Source: Gallaecimonas sp. GXIMD4217 (lineage in GTDB: Bacteria > Pseudomonadota > Gammaproteobacteria > Enterobacterales > Gallaecimonadaceae). Taken from it: 64,000 nucleotides of DNA. Positions 14,893 through 23,060 of the stretch are shown here, piece by piece. The number at the start of each line of letters is the position of its first letter. The stretch's first letter is position 1. The DNA is taken from contig NZ_CP149925.1 in assembly GCF_038087665.1 (NCBI RefSeq), positions 1,427,236 through 1,491,235 of the forward strand. Direction: 5' to 3'. The position numbers and the translations under genes were made by a program. A model generated the notes under the pieces. That model was not told the origin of the DNA. It did no database searches and saw nothing but the letters and a program-made list of their open reading frames with translations.

Positions 14893-15548
14893 CCGGCAAC
14901 CACAGGCGCTTTTCACCGGCCTGGCTCTGCATCCGGCTGTCGGTGTTCCTGGCCGGGGGCAGGGCGGTGCGGATCAGCATTCGCCACCAGGTGGATCTGA
15001 AGCAGGTGGAGGCCCTGGTGATCAGCGGCGGCGACGATATCCATCCCGCCCTCTACGACGAGGCTATCCCCCCCCACGACCGCTACGACGAGGGCAGGGA
15101 CGAGCTGGAGCTGCACCACATCGAATATGCCCTGGCCAAAGGCCTGCCGCTGCTGGGGATCTGCCGCGGCGCCCAGCTGCTCAACGTGGCCCTGGGCGGC
15201 AGCCTCTACGCCAATATCCGCAGGCTGCGCCACCACACCTCCAACAGGCCGACGCCACTGCCGCGCAAGACGGCCCTGCTGGTGCCGGAGTCGCGGCTGC
15301 ACCGCATCCTGGGCGTCCGGCGGGTGCGCATCAACAGCCTCCATTACCAGGCCATGGATCAGGTGGCCAGGGCCCTGGCCGTGTCGGCCCGGGATTACGA
15401 CAACTTCGTGCAGGGGGTGGAGCACAAGGGCGGCCTGCCCTGGCTGGGGGTGCAGTGGCACCCGGAATATCTTTTCTACCAGAAGGAGCAGCGCCGGCTG
15501 TTTCGCTGGCTGGTGGCCCAGGCCCTGCACAGGCGGCGCCGATGCTGA
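14844..15548 (+). CDS. Class I glutamine amidotransferase-like hydrolase (peptidase C26 family)
   Basis: A 234-residue member of the gamma-glutamyl hydrolase / PuuD-like GATase family. It starts MAQGTGPTAPRPVVGVTG, then has ALVISGGDDIHPALY (58-71), the nucleophile elbow GICRGAQLLN with Cys107, and GVQWHPEYLF with His206 and Glu208 completing the triad. The ATG at 14844 lies inside the amidoligase gene and is chosen because PVVGVTG is the family's first strand. It probably hydrolyses a gamma-glutamyl amide, reversing or processing the amidoligase product. Its stop overlaps the next gene's ATG. Confidence 0.85.
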   Translation: MAQGTGPTAPRPVVGVTGNHRRFSPAWLCIRLSVFLAGGRAVRISIRHQVDLKQVEALVISGGDDIHPALYDEAIPPHDRYDEGRDELELHHIEYALAKGLPLLGICRGAQLLNVALGGSLYANIRRLRHHTSNRPTPLPRKTALLVPESRLHRILGVRRVRINSLHYQAMDQVARALAVSARDYDNFVQGVEHKGGLPWLGVQWHPEYLFYQKEQRRLFRWLVAQALHRRRRC

Positions 15549-15976
15549 GCTACCTGCTGCTGTTCGCCTCGGCCTTCCTGGCCGCCACCATATTGCCGTT
15601 CTACTCGGAGGTGGTGCTCTACGCCCTGATCCGCCAGGGCGAGCCGGGCTGGGCCCTGGTGGTGGTGGCCTCGGTCGGCAATACCCTGGGGGCTGTGGTG
15701 AACTGGGCGCTGGGACGCTACCTGCTGCATTTCCAGGACAGGCGCTGGTTCTATTTCAAGCCGGCCCAGGTCGAAAAGGCCCAGGCCTGGTTCCAGCATT
15801 ACGGCGTCTGGACCCTGCTGCTGGCCTGGATGCCGCTCGGCGGCGACGCCCTGACCTTTATCGCCGGGGTGATGAAGGTGCGGCTGTCGCTGTTCGTGGT
15901 GCTGGTGGGCATCGGCAAGACCGCCCGCTACGTGGCGGTGCTCTGGCTGGCCCAGGCAGGGTTGCTGGGGATATGA
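15542..15976 (+). CDS. DedA/YqaA-like SNARE-associated membrane protein
   Basis: The 144-residue protein has about four hydrophobic segments and the pattern FYSEVVLYALI, VASVGNTLGAVVNWALGRY and WFQHYGVWTLLLAWMPLGGDALTFIAGVMKV typical of short YqaA-type members of the DedA family, which are proposed lipid or ion transporters of the inner membrane. The ATGCTGA overlap with the amidotransferase-like gene indicates translational coupling, so it is the third member of the amidoligase operon and may move a substrate or product. Confidence 0.85.
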   Translation: MLSYLLLFASAFLAATILPFYSEVVLYALIRQGEPGWALVVVASVGNTLGAVVNWALGRYLLHFQDRRWFYFKPAQVEKAQAWFQHYGVWTLLLAWMPLGGDALTFIAGVMKVRLSLFVVLVGIGKTARYVAVLWLAQAGLLGI

Positions 15977-15979
15977 AAA

Positions 15980-15998
15980 AGGCCGCGTGATGCGGCCT
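15980..15998. terminator. Terminator between convergent genes
   Basis: AGGCCGC, loop GTGAT, GCGGCCT, with an A run on the left that gives a T-run when read from the right. It best serves the minus-strand gene at 16009-16413 and can also end the plus-strand amidoligase operon. Confidence 0.75.
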
Positions 15999-16008
15999 CA
16001 AAGGGGTA

Positions 16009-16413
16009 TCAGTTCAGGTACCAGGTGCCGTCGATAAGCTTGGCCCTGATCCGGCGGTATTCAAACTCGGCGGGCAGGTTGAAATAGTCGGCGCCGGCAA
16101 ACTGACCGTTGGTGCTGAAGTAGGCGGGTTTTTGCTGCTTGATGTACTTGAAGGCCGCCAGGGTGTTCTGGCGGGAGCTTGCCATCTTCTTCAGAAAGGC
16201 CTGCCATTTACGGGGGAAACTTTTCCTTTCCCGCTGGTAGCGGGGAAAGAACAGGGCCTCCTTGCCTTCAAAGTTGCCTGTTTCCAGGACCTGGATGTAT
16301 TCATCTATCTTCTTGGGCAGTTGCGCCTTGAGCGCTGCTACGTCGAGCTCCTGGCCGAAAGCCAGGCCGGGCAGTGCCAGCAGCAACACGAGCAGGTATT
16401 TGAGCATCTTCAT
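16009..16413 (-). CDS. Small exported protein of unknown function
   Basis: A 134-residue protein with a clear signal peptide (MKMLKYLLVLLLALPGLAFG, cleavage after AFG) and a basic, aromatic-rich mature part: a helical QLPKKIDEYIQVLETGNF segment, RYQRERKSFPRKWQAF, and a C-terminal strand region ending IDGTWYLN. It looks like a small periplasmic domain, perhaps related to lumazine-like or DUF4878-type folds ending in GxWY, but no firm family is recognised. A good ribosome binding site (AAGGAAGG) precedes the ATG. Confidence 0.65.
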   Translation of the reverse strand: MKMLKYLLVLLLALPGLAFGQELDVAALKAQLPKKIDEYIQVLETGNFEGKEALFFPRYQRERKSFPRKWQAFLKKMASSRQNTLAAFKYIKQQKPAYFSTNGQFAGADYFNLPAEFEYRRIRAKLIDGTWYLN

Positions 16414-16507
16414 TTCCTTCCTTGAGTCATGACGTCGGGGCCGAAAGCCCGGCTTCCAGCCTGGTTGAGATTGGCAGGTTATCCGCTGGTCGCGGGCAAA
16501 ACAAGAA

Positions 16508-16530
16508 AAAGGCCGCATGAAGCGGCCTTT
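16508..16530 (-). terminator. Terminator after the M2 peptidase gene
   Basis: AAAGGCCGC, loop ATGAA, GCGGCCTTT, followed on the minus strand by a T run. It lies 18 bp beyond the peptidase stop codon. Confidence 0.8.
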
Positions 16531-16548
16531 GGCTTTGAACTCATCGGC

Positions 16549-18390
16549 TTACCAGCCGCACTGGCGGCCCTGGTTCTGCTCGTCCAGCCAGTCCTTGAGC
16601 GGGGCGAAGTAGTCCAGGATGGCGGTGGCGTCCATCTGCTTGGAGCCTGTGGTCACCGCCAGGGCCTCGGGCCAGGGCTGGGAGGCACCCATTTCCAGCA
16701 TCTGAGCCAGGGGCTTGCCGGCGGCCTCGGAGCCGTAGATGGAGCAGCGGTGTACCGGGCCCTGGTCGCCGGCCTTCTCGCACAGCGCCTTGTGGAACTG
16801 GAACTGCAGGATGTGGGCCAGGAAGTAGCGGCTGTAGGGGGTGTTGCCCGGCACATGGTACTTGGCGCCCGGATCGAAGGCGTCGGCGGCGCGTTCCACC
16901 GGCGCGGTCACGCCCTGGTACTTCTCACGCAGTTCCCACCAGGCCTGGTTGTAGTTTTCCGGGCTCACTTCGCCGGAGAACACCTTCCAGCGCCACTGAT
17001 CCACCAGCAGGCCGAAGGGCAGGAAGGCCACCTTGTCCAGGGCCTGTTTCATCAGCAGGCCCAAATCCTTGTCGGCGGGCGGCACCTCGTCGATGAGGCC
17101 GATCTCCTTGAGGTACTTGGGGGTGACCGACAGGGCGATGGTGTCGCCGATGGCCTCGTGGAAGCCGTCGTTGGCGCTGTCCTGGAACAGCACCGGCTGG
17201 TTCTTGTAGGCGCGCTGGTAGAAGTTGTGGCCCAGCTCGTGGTGGATCACCGAGAACTCTTCGCCGGTCTGCTGGATGCACATCTTGATGCGGATGTCGT
17301 CCTGGCCGTCCAGATCCCAGGCGGAGGCGTGGCAGACCACGTCGCGGTCACGGGGCTGGGTGAACAGGGAGCGGCTCCAGAAGGTGTCGGGCAGGGGCTC
17401 GAAGCCCAGGGAGGTGAAGAAGTTCTCGGCACCCTTGACCATCTTCTTGGGGGTATAGCCGTGGGCCTTGAGCTGCTCGGTCAGATCATAGCCGGGATCG
17501 GCGGCACCCGGTGCCACCAGCGGGTAGATGTTGCCCCAGCTCTGGGCCCACATGTTGCCCAGCAGATGGGCGGGGATGGGCTTGTCCTGGGGTACCACCT
17601 CCTCGCCGTACTGCTCGCCCAGCTTGGCGCGCACATGGCAGTGCAGGGCGTCGTACAGGGGCTTGACCTGGCCCCAGAGGCGATCCAGCTCGGTGGCGAA
17701 GGCGTCCGGCTCCATGTCGTACTTGGCACGCCAGTACTGGCCCAGATCCTGGTAGCCCAGGGCCTTGGCGCCTTCGTTGGCCAGGGCCACCTCGCGCTCG
17801 TAGAGGGGCTTCATGGGCTTGGCTACCTCACGCCAGCCGCTCCAGATGGTCTTGAGCAGCTCGGGATCGCGCTGCTCGGCCATCATCAGCTCCATGTCGC
17901 GCAGGGTCAGCTCCTTGCCGTCCAGCTCGAACTTGCCCTTGCCGTACATGCCGGACAGATCGGCGGTGATCTTCGCCAGTTCGGCGGTCTTGGCCTCGTC
18001 CTGGGGGGCCGGCAGCACCAGGGACAGCTTCAGCTTGTCCAGCTTGCGGCGGGTGACGGGATCCAGCTCCAGGGCGTCGAAGCGGGCGGCTTGTGAGGCC
18101 AGGGCGACGATGCGGGCGGTGAGCTTCTCGTTGACGTCGGCGGCCAGGGAGGCGGTGTCCTCGGTGATGAAGTTGGCGTAGATCCACTCGGCGCGGTTGG
18201 CTTCCTTGTAGAGCTGGGTCAGCTCCTTTTCGGCGTCGGTCACGAAGGTCTTGGCGTCGGCAACGGTCAGGGCGGCGGGGGCGCCTTGCTGAGCATCGGC
18301 CTGGGGTTGTTGTGTCTGCTTGGCGTCGTCCTGGCAACCGGCCATGGCCAGGGCCACGACAACGGCGAGCAGGGATTTTTGATATGCCAT
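16549..18390 (-). CDS. M2 family peptidyl-dipeptidase (angiotensin-converting-enzyme homologue), lipoprotein
   Basis: A 613-residue zinc metallopeptidase of the ACE (M2) family, which removes dipeptides from the C-terminus of oligopeptides. The signal sequence ends with the lipobox AMAGC (Cys19), so it is a lipid-anchored envelope protein. The HEXXH zinc site is His384-Glu385-Leu-Gly-His388 (VIHHELGHNFY) and the third ligand is Glu412 in DGFHEAIGD. The C-terminal GNTPYSRYFLAHILQFQFH segment matches the family's substrate-binding region. Length is normal for single-domain bacterial M2 enzymes. Confidence 0.92.
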   Translation of the reverse strand: MAYQKSLLAVVVALAMAGCQDDAKQTQQPQADAQQGAPAALTVADAKTFVTDAEKELTQLYKEANRAEWIYANFITEDTASLAADVNEKLTARIVALASQAARFDALELDPVTRRKLDKLKLSLVLPAPQDEAKTAELAKITADLSGMYGKGKFELDGKELTLRDMELMMAEQRDPELLKTIWSGWREVAKPMKPLYEREVALANEGAKALGYQDLGQYWRAKYDMEPDAFATELDRLWGQVKPLYDALHCHVRAKLGEQYGEEVVPQDKPIPAHLLGNMWAQSWGNIYPLVAPGAADPGYDLTEQLKAHGYTPKKMVKGAENFFTSLGFEPLPDTFWSRSLFTQPRDRDVVCHASAWDLDGQDDIRIKMCIQQTGEEFSVIHHELGHNFYQRAYKNQPVLFQDSANDGFHEAIGDTIALSVTPKYLKEIGLIDEVPPADKDLGLLMKQALDKVAFLPFGLLVDQWRWKVFSGEVSPENYNQAWWELREKYQGVTAPVERAADAFDPGAKYHVPGNTPYSRYFLAHILQFQFHKALCEKAGDQGPVHRCSIYGSEAAGKPLAQMLEMGASQPWPEALAVTTGSKQMDATAILDYFAPLKDWLDEQNQGRQCGW

Positions 18391-18450
18391 CTGAAGTTCC
18401 CTTATCTGTTATTGGTTGTGCGGGAACCAGTATATAGGGGGGATCGGCAA

Positions 18451-18550
18451 TAAAAAAACCCAGCAAGCTATGACGGTTGGGCGCTTGCTGGGTCCAGGGA
18501 GAGAACCAAACGAACGGAGCCTTCCAGCTCGTTCACCTATTCAGACTCTG
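18451..18550 (-). ncRNA. Candidate small RNA or terminated leader
   Basis: Read on the minus strand, about 100 nt form two hairpins. The first pairs GAACGAGC with GCTCCGTTC; the second is a perfect 11-bp stem (ACCCAGCAAGC with GCTTGCTGGGT, 18458-18493) followed by seven T residues, a strong intrinsic terminator. The transcript would end 60 bp before the M2 peptidase start, so it is either a separate small RNA or an attenuating leader. No open frame with a ribosome binding site lies inside it. Confidence 0.45.
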
Positions 18551-18622
18551 GTCTTTCCCCATCGGTTCCCAAAATTTTGAAAAATTTATTTCCTTTATTT
18601 GTTAAGGCTTTACTGAATACGC

Positions 18623-18666
18623 TTGACAAGTCCGATGAGTAAACATAGTTTTGAAACACCTGTTTA
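18623..18666 (+). promoter_or_regulatory. Promoter and PsrA-like operator of the TetR gene
   Basis: TTGACA (18623-18628) and TAGTTT (18646-18651) are spaced by 17 bp, a good sigma-70 arrangement with a weak -10. Directly downstream GAAACACCTGTTTA (18653-18666) fits the GAAAC-N4-GTTT(C) pattern of PsrA-family operators. The overlap with the transcription start suggests the regulator represses itself and the fadE gene behind it. Confidence 0.5.
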
Positions 18667-18681
18667 ATATCACTGTTTGCC

Positions 18682-19347
18682 ATGAACAAACGCCAAGACA
18701 CCAAGAGCCGCATCCTGGATGTGGCCGAAAGGCTCTTCGCCGAACACGGCTTCAATGACACCTCGCTGCGCCTGATCACCTCGGCGGCCGGGGTGAACCT
18801 GGCGTCGGTGAACTACCATTTTGGATCCAAGAAGGCGCTGATCCAGGCGGTGGTGGCCCGTTACATGGACGAGTTCATGCCCAGGACGGCCGCCGTCATG
18901 GCCGAGCTGGCCACCAGGGACGAACTGGGCATGCAGGAGGTGTTCTCGGCCTTCGTGGCGCCGCTGCTGGAGCTCAACCGCTTCCGCCACAACGGCACCG
19001 CCGTGTTCATGCAGCTGCTGGGCCGGGGCTACACCGAGAAGCAGGGCCACCTGCGCCGCTTCATCACCAGCCAGTATGGCGAGGGCCTGGGCCTGTTCAT
19101 GGCGGCGGTGCACAAGGCCAAGCCGGGGCTGAGCCAGAAGGAGCTGTTCTGGCGGCTGCACTTCACCCTGGGCACAGTGGTGTTCACCATGGCCTCCAGC
19201 CGGGCCCTGACCGAGATCGCCGAGGCGGATTTCGGCGAGCAGAACAGTATCGAAAGTCTCATTGCCCGCCTGGTGCCTTTCCTGGCCGCGGGCATGGATG
19301 CACCTTCGCCGACCCTGGCGGAGCTGGACCCGAATTCGGCGGCCTGA
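18682..19347 (+). CDS. TetR family regulator of fatty acid degradation (PsrA-like)
   Basis: The 221-residue protein has a TetR DNA-binding domain (SRILDVAERLFAEHGFNDTSLRLITSAAGVNLASVNYHFGSKKALI, residues 9-53) and a helical ligand domain ending RLVPFLAAGMDAP, the layout of PsrA, a long-chain acyl-CoA responsive repressor in Shewanella and Pseudomonas relatives. It lies 37 bp before fadE in the same direction, which supports a role in regulating beta-oxidation. A PsrA-like operator overlaps its promoter. Confidence 0.8.
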   Translation: MNKRQDTKSRILDVAERLFAEHGFNDTSLRLITSAAGVNLASVNYHFGSKKALIQAVVARYMDEFMPRTAAVMAELATRDELGMQEVFSAFVAPLLELNRFRHNGTAVFMQLLGRGYTEKQGHLRRFITSQYGEGLGLFMAAVHKAKPGLSQKELFWRLHFTLGTVVFTMASSRALTEIAEADFGEQNSIESLIARLVPFLAAGMDAPSPTLAELDPNSAA

Positions 19348-19384
19348 GCCGCCCTCAACAAAGCACAACGCACAAGAGGATAGG

Positions 19385-21706
19385 ATGATGACATTCTTGT
19401 TATTGGTGCTGGTGGCCCTGGCCGTGATCCTTGGGGTCCCGGGGATCCGCCGACCGCTGTTGACCAAGCCGATCTTCGGCATCTTCAAGCGCATCTTGCC
19501 GCCCATGTCCCAGACCGAACGGGAAGCCATGGAAGCCGGTGATGTGTGGTGGGATGGCGAGCTGTTCCGCGGCAAGCCCAACTGGCAGTCGCTGCTGGAG
19601 GTGCCGGCGCCCAAGCTCAATGAAGAAGAGCAGGCCTTCCTGGACAACCAGGTCCAGACCCTGCTGAAGATGCTGGACGACCACAAGATCGTCCACGAGA
19701 CCAAGGATCTGCCGCCCGAGGTGTGGGAATACCTGAAGAAGGAAGGCTTCTTCGCCATGATCATTCCCAAGAGCTATGGCGGCCGCGAGTTCTCCGCCAT
19801 CGCCAACTCCACCATAGTGTCCACCATCGCCACCCGCTCCCTGTCCTGCGCCGTCAGCGTCATGGTGCCCAACTCCCTGGGACCGGGCGAGCTGCTGATG
19901 CATTACGGCACCCAGGAGCAGAAGGATCGCTGGCTGCCGACCCTGGCCAACGGCACCGACGTGCCCTGTTTCGCCCTGACCGGCCCCGAGGCGGGCTCCG
20001 ACGCCGGCGCCATCCCCGACGAGGGCATCGTCTGCAAGGGCCAGTACCAGGGCGAGGAAGTGCTGGGCATCCGCCTGAACTGGAACAAGCGCTACATCAC
20101 CCTGGCACCTGTGGCCACCGTGCTGGGCCTGGCCTTCAAGCTCAAGGATCCCGACGGCCTCCTGGGCGACACCCAGGACATCGGCATCACCTGTGCCCTG
20201 ATCCCCACCGATCACCCGGGCGTGCGGGTCGGCGATCGCCACTTCCCGCTGGGCCTGGCGTTCATGAACGGCCCCACCTTCGGTGATGACGTGTTCATCC
20301 CCATCGACTGGATCATCGGCGGCCCCGACTACGCCGGCAAGGGCTGGCGCATGCTGGTGGAATGCCTGTCCGCCGGCCGCGGCATCTCGCTGCCGGCCCT
20401 GTCCACCGCCACCGGCCACCTGGCCACCCGCATGACCGGCGCCTACGCCTATGTGCGCCGCCAGTTCGGCCTGTCCATCGGCAAGTTCGAGGGCATCCAG
20501 GAGGCCATGGCCGAGATCGGCGCCGACACCTATGTGCTGGAGTCCAGCCGCCGCCTGACCGCCGGTGCCATCGACATGGGCCTGAGCCCGTCGGTGATCA
20601 CCGCCATCGCCAAGTACCACATGACCGAGCGTTCCCGCTCCATCATGGACCACGCCATGGACATCCATGCCGGCAAGGGCATCCAGCTCGGTCCCCAGAA
20701 CTACCTGGGTCACGGCTACATGGGCATCCCGGTGGCCATCACCGTGGAAGGGGCCAACATCCTGACCCGCAACCTGATGATCTTCGGCCAGGGCGCCACC
20801 CGCTGCCATCCCTATGTGTTCCAGGAGATGGAAGCGGCGGCCAATCCGGACGCCGAGGCCGGCCTCAAGGCCTTCGACGGTCTGCTGGTCAAGCATGTGG
20901 CCTTCGGCGCCTCCAACTTCTTCGGCGCCCTGTTCCAGGGCCTGACCGGCGGCCACCTCAACGGCGCCCCGGTGGGCGGCGAAACCGCCCGCTACTACAA
21001 GCAGCTGACCCGCATGTCCAAGGCCCTGGCCCTGTGCGCGGACATCTCCATGCTGATGCTGGGCGGCGACCTCAAGCGTCGCGAGCGCATCTCCGCCCGC
21101 CTGGGTGACGTGCTGTCCAACCTCTACCTGGCCTCCGCCGTGCTCAAGCGCTACGAAGACGACGGCCGCCAGGTGGTGGATCTGCCCTATGTGCACCACA
21201 GCATCCAGACGCTGCTGCATGAGACTGGCGTGGCCTTCGACGGCTTTTTCGCCAACTTCGGTCACCCGGTGCTGGCCGCCGTGCTCAAGCGCACCATCTT
21301 CCCCTTCGGCATCAACTACAAGCTGCCCAAGGACGAGCTGGGCGTGAAGATCTGCAAGGCCATGATGGCGCCCGGCGTGGCCCGTGACCGCATGACCTTC
21401 CTGTGCCACATCGGCGAGGAAGAGCACGACGCCGTGGGCATCATGGAGCGGGCCTTCCTGGCCATGGTCGAGGCGGCGCCCATCGAGCGCAAGATCGGCA
21501 AGGCCCAGCAGGACGGCACCATCGCCAAGCGCATTCCCTTCAAGGAAGCCATAGAGCAGGCCCTGGCCAAGGGCGTGATCAGCGAAGACGAAGCGGTCCA
21601 GATCCGCGACGCCGACGCCAAGCGCTACCAGGCCATCCAGGTGGACCACTTCGCCCCGGGCGTGCTGGAAAACCAGGGCATCGCCAAGGCGGACAGCGCC
21701 GCCTGA
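19385..21706 (+). CDS. fadE: Acyl-CoA dehydrogenase FadE
   Basis: A 773-residue enzyme that catalyses the first step of beta-oxidation, making trans-2-enoyl-CoA with FAD. The short N-terminal membrane segment (residues 3-20), the linker MSQTEREAMEAGDVWWDGELF and the catalytic core with FALTGPEAGSDAGAIPD near residue 205 are typical of the long FadE type, as are YVRRQFGLSIGKFEGIQEAMAEI and the C-terminal domain ending PGVLENQGIAKADSAA. The ATG at 19385 follows GAGGATAGG. It is probably cotranscribed with the TetR gene. Confidence 0.96.
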   Translation: MMTFLLLVLVALAVILGVPGIRRPLLTKPIFGIFKRILPPMSQTEREAMEAGDVWWDGELFRGKPNWQSLLEVPAPKLNEEEQAFLDNQVQTLLKMLDDHKIVHETKDLPPEVWEYLKKEGFFAMIIPKSYGGREFSAIANSTIVSTIATRSLSCAVSVMVPNSLGPGELLMHYGTQEQKDRWLPTLANGTDVPCFALTGPEAGSDAGAIPDEGIVCKGQYQGEEVLGIRLNWNKRYITLAPVATVLGLAFKLKDPDGLLGDTQDIGITCALIPTDHPGVRVGDRHFPLGLAFMNGPTFGDDVFIPIDWIIGGPDYAGKGWRMLVECLSAGRGISLPALSTATGHLATRMTGAYAYVRRQFGLSIGKFEGIQEAMAEIGADTYVLESSRRLTAGAIDMGLSPSVITAIAKYHMTERSRSIMDHAMDIHAGKGIQLGPQNYLGHGYMGIPVAITVEGANILTRNLMIFGQGATRCHPYVFQEMEAAANPDAEAGLKAFDGLLVKHVAFGASNFFGALFQGLTGGHLNGAPVGGETARYYKQLTRMSKALALCADISMLMLGGDLKRRERISARLGDVLSNLYLASAVLKRYEDDGRQVVDLPYVHHSIQTLLHETGVAFDGFFANFGHPVLAAVLKRTIFPFGINYKLPKDELGVKICKAMMAPGVARDRMTFLCHIGEEEHDAVGIMERAFLAMVEAAPIERKIGKAQQDGTIAKRIPFKEAIEQALAKGVISEDEAVQIRDADAKRYQAIQVDHFAPGVLENQGIAKADSAA

Positions 21707-21738
21707 TAAAACGCTGACAACCAAGCTTATCGTCAAGT

Positions 21739-21769
21739 AAAAAGCCGGGCCTTTCGCCCGGCTTTTTTT
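21739..21769. terminator. Terminator after fadE
   Basis: AAAAGCCGGGC, loop CTTTC, GCCCGGCTTTTTTT: an 11-bp stem with a T run on the plus strand, 33 bp after the fadE stop. Confidence 0.92.
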
Positions 21770-21802
21770 ATAATGGCGGCAAAGCCTTAACGAGAGGGTT
21801 CC

Positions 21803-22801
21803 ATGGCCCAGCTGTTGATCGACCTGCGCGGCACCACCCTAGAAGACGACGAGCGCCAGTGGCTGCAAAGCCCGGCGGTGGCCGGCGTCATCCTGTTCAC
21901 CCGCAACTTTGAAAGCACCGCCCAGCTCAAGGCGCTGATCGCCGATTGCCGGGCGGCGGCGGGCCGGCCCATTGTGATGACCGTGGATCACGAGGGGGGC
22001 CGGGTGCAGCGCTTTCGGGGCGACTTTACCCGCATCCCGGCGGCGGGCAGCCTGCTGCGCCTGGCCGGCGGCAACCTGCAGGTGGCCGCCTTCCTGGCCT
22101 GGCAGGCCGCCCTGGTGATGGCGGCCGAGCTGCGTGCCCTGGACGTGGATCTCAGCTATGCGCCTGTGCTGGATCTGGGCATCAACCAGGCCGTGATCGG
22201 CGACCGGGCCTTCAGCGACCGGCCCGAGCTGGTGGCCAGGTTGTCGGCGGCCTACGCCCGCGGCATGGCGGACGGCGGCATGGCCGCCTGCGGCAAGCAT
22301 TTCCCCGGCCACGGCCATGTTGTGGAAGATAGCCACCACCAGGTGGCGGTGGACGATCGGCCCCTGGACGCCATCGAGGCCGAGGACATGGCGCCCTTCA
22401 GGGCCCTTATCGAGCAGGGGCTGCTGGGCGCCGTCATGCCGGCCCATGTGATCTTCGCGCAGTTGGACGGCCTGCCGGCCTCGGCATCGCCTTACTGGCT
22501 GAAGTCGGTGCTGCGCGAGCGGTTGGGCTTTCGTGGCCTGGTGTTCTCGGACGATCTGTCCATGAAGGGGGCCGGGGTGCTGGGCACGCCGGCCGAGCGG
22601 GCCCATAAGGCCGCCGAGGCCGGCTGCGATCTGCTGCTGTGCTGTAACGATCCCGAGGTGCTGCCGTCGGTGATCGCGGCGACGGCACAGGGCCAAAGAG
22701 TGGACTATGGACCGCTGCTGGGCCGGGCGCCCAGGGTGGGCCAGGAGACCATAGAGCGGGCCCGGCAGGTACTGAGGGCGGTCAGCGGAGCATATTCCTG
22801 A
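21803..22801 (+). CDS. nagZ: Beta-N-acetylhexosaminidase NagZ
   Basis: A 332-residue cytoplasmic glycoside hydrolase family 3 enzyme that removes N-acetylglucosamine from muropeptides in peptidoglycan recycling. Diagnostic motifs are VTVDHEGGRVQRFR-like DHEGGRVQR (63-71), the flexible catalytic loop GKHFPGHGHVVEDSHH with its His, and the nucleophile region LVFSDDLSMKGA near residue 246. Length and motifs are standard. It follows the fadE terminator, and is convergent with the degenerate GGDEF gene, with tandem repeats in the gap. Confidence 0.95.
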   Translation: MAQLLIDLRGTTLEDDERQWLQSPAVAGVILFTRNFESTAQLKALIADCRAAAGRPIVMTVDHEGGRVQRFRGDFTRIPAAGSLLRLAGGNLQVAAFLAWQAALVMAAELRALDVDLSYAPVLDLGINQAVIGDRAFSDRPELVARLSAAYARGMADGGMAACGKHFPGHGHVVEDSHHQVAVDDRPLDAIEAEDMAPFRALIEQGLLGAVMPAHVIFAQLDGLPASASPYWLKSVLRERLGFRGLVFSDDLSMKGAGVLGTPAERAHKAAEAGCDLLLCCNDPEVLPSVIAATAQGQRVDYGPLLGRAPRVGQETIERARQVLRAVSGAYS

Positions 22802-22823
22802 CCAATCAGCAGCCTAGCTGCTT

Positions 22824-23060
22824 ATGCTTTCGATAAAGAGGCCTTTTTCTTCCTGGCGGGCCCGGAACAGGGCCATGGCCGGGCGGCGCTGGCGCCGAGG
22901 CAAGGCCTGGCCGTTAGCCGCCGATGCTTTCGATAAAGAGGCCTTTTTCTTCCTGACGGGCCAGGAACAGGGCCATGACGGGCGGCGCTGGCGCCGAGAC
23001 ACGTCTAGCCGCCAATACTCTCGATAAAGAGGCCTTTTTCTTCCTGGCGGGCCCGGAACA
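22824..23060 (-). repeat. Tandem triplication of the 3' end of the GGDEF-like gene
   Basis: Three imperfect copies start at about 22824, 22924 and 23015 (period 100 then 91 bp). On the minus strand each encodes ALF(R/L)ARQEEKGLFIESI followed by a stop, the last 17 codons of the gene ending at 23005. Each unit also has a GC-rich spacer with GGCGCTGGCGCC. The two left copies are not attached to a gene body. They were presumably made by duplication of the gene's end and lie between it and nagZ. Confidence 0.85.

Noticed and set aside
18537-18779. 80-codon minus-strand frame overlapping the TetR start
   Set aside because: It overlaps the TetR gene's promoter and coding region, has no homologous features and contradicts the promoter signals.
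19400-21736. Long minus-strand frame antisense to fadE
   Set aside because: Same codon-bias shadow; no domain, composition dominated by Gly, Ala, His and Gln.
22824-23060. CRISPR-like array
   Set aside because: Only three units, each about 90-100 bp, coding for a gene's C-terminus, without short identical repeats or variable spacers.
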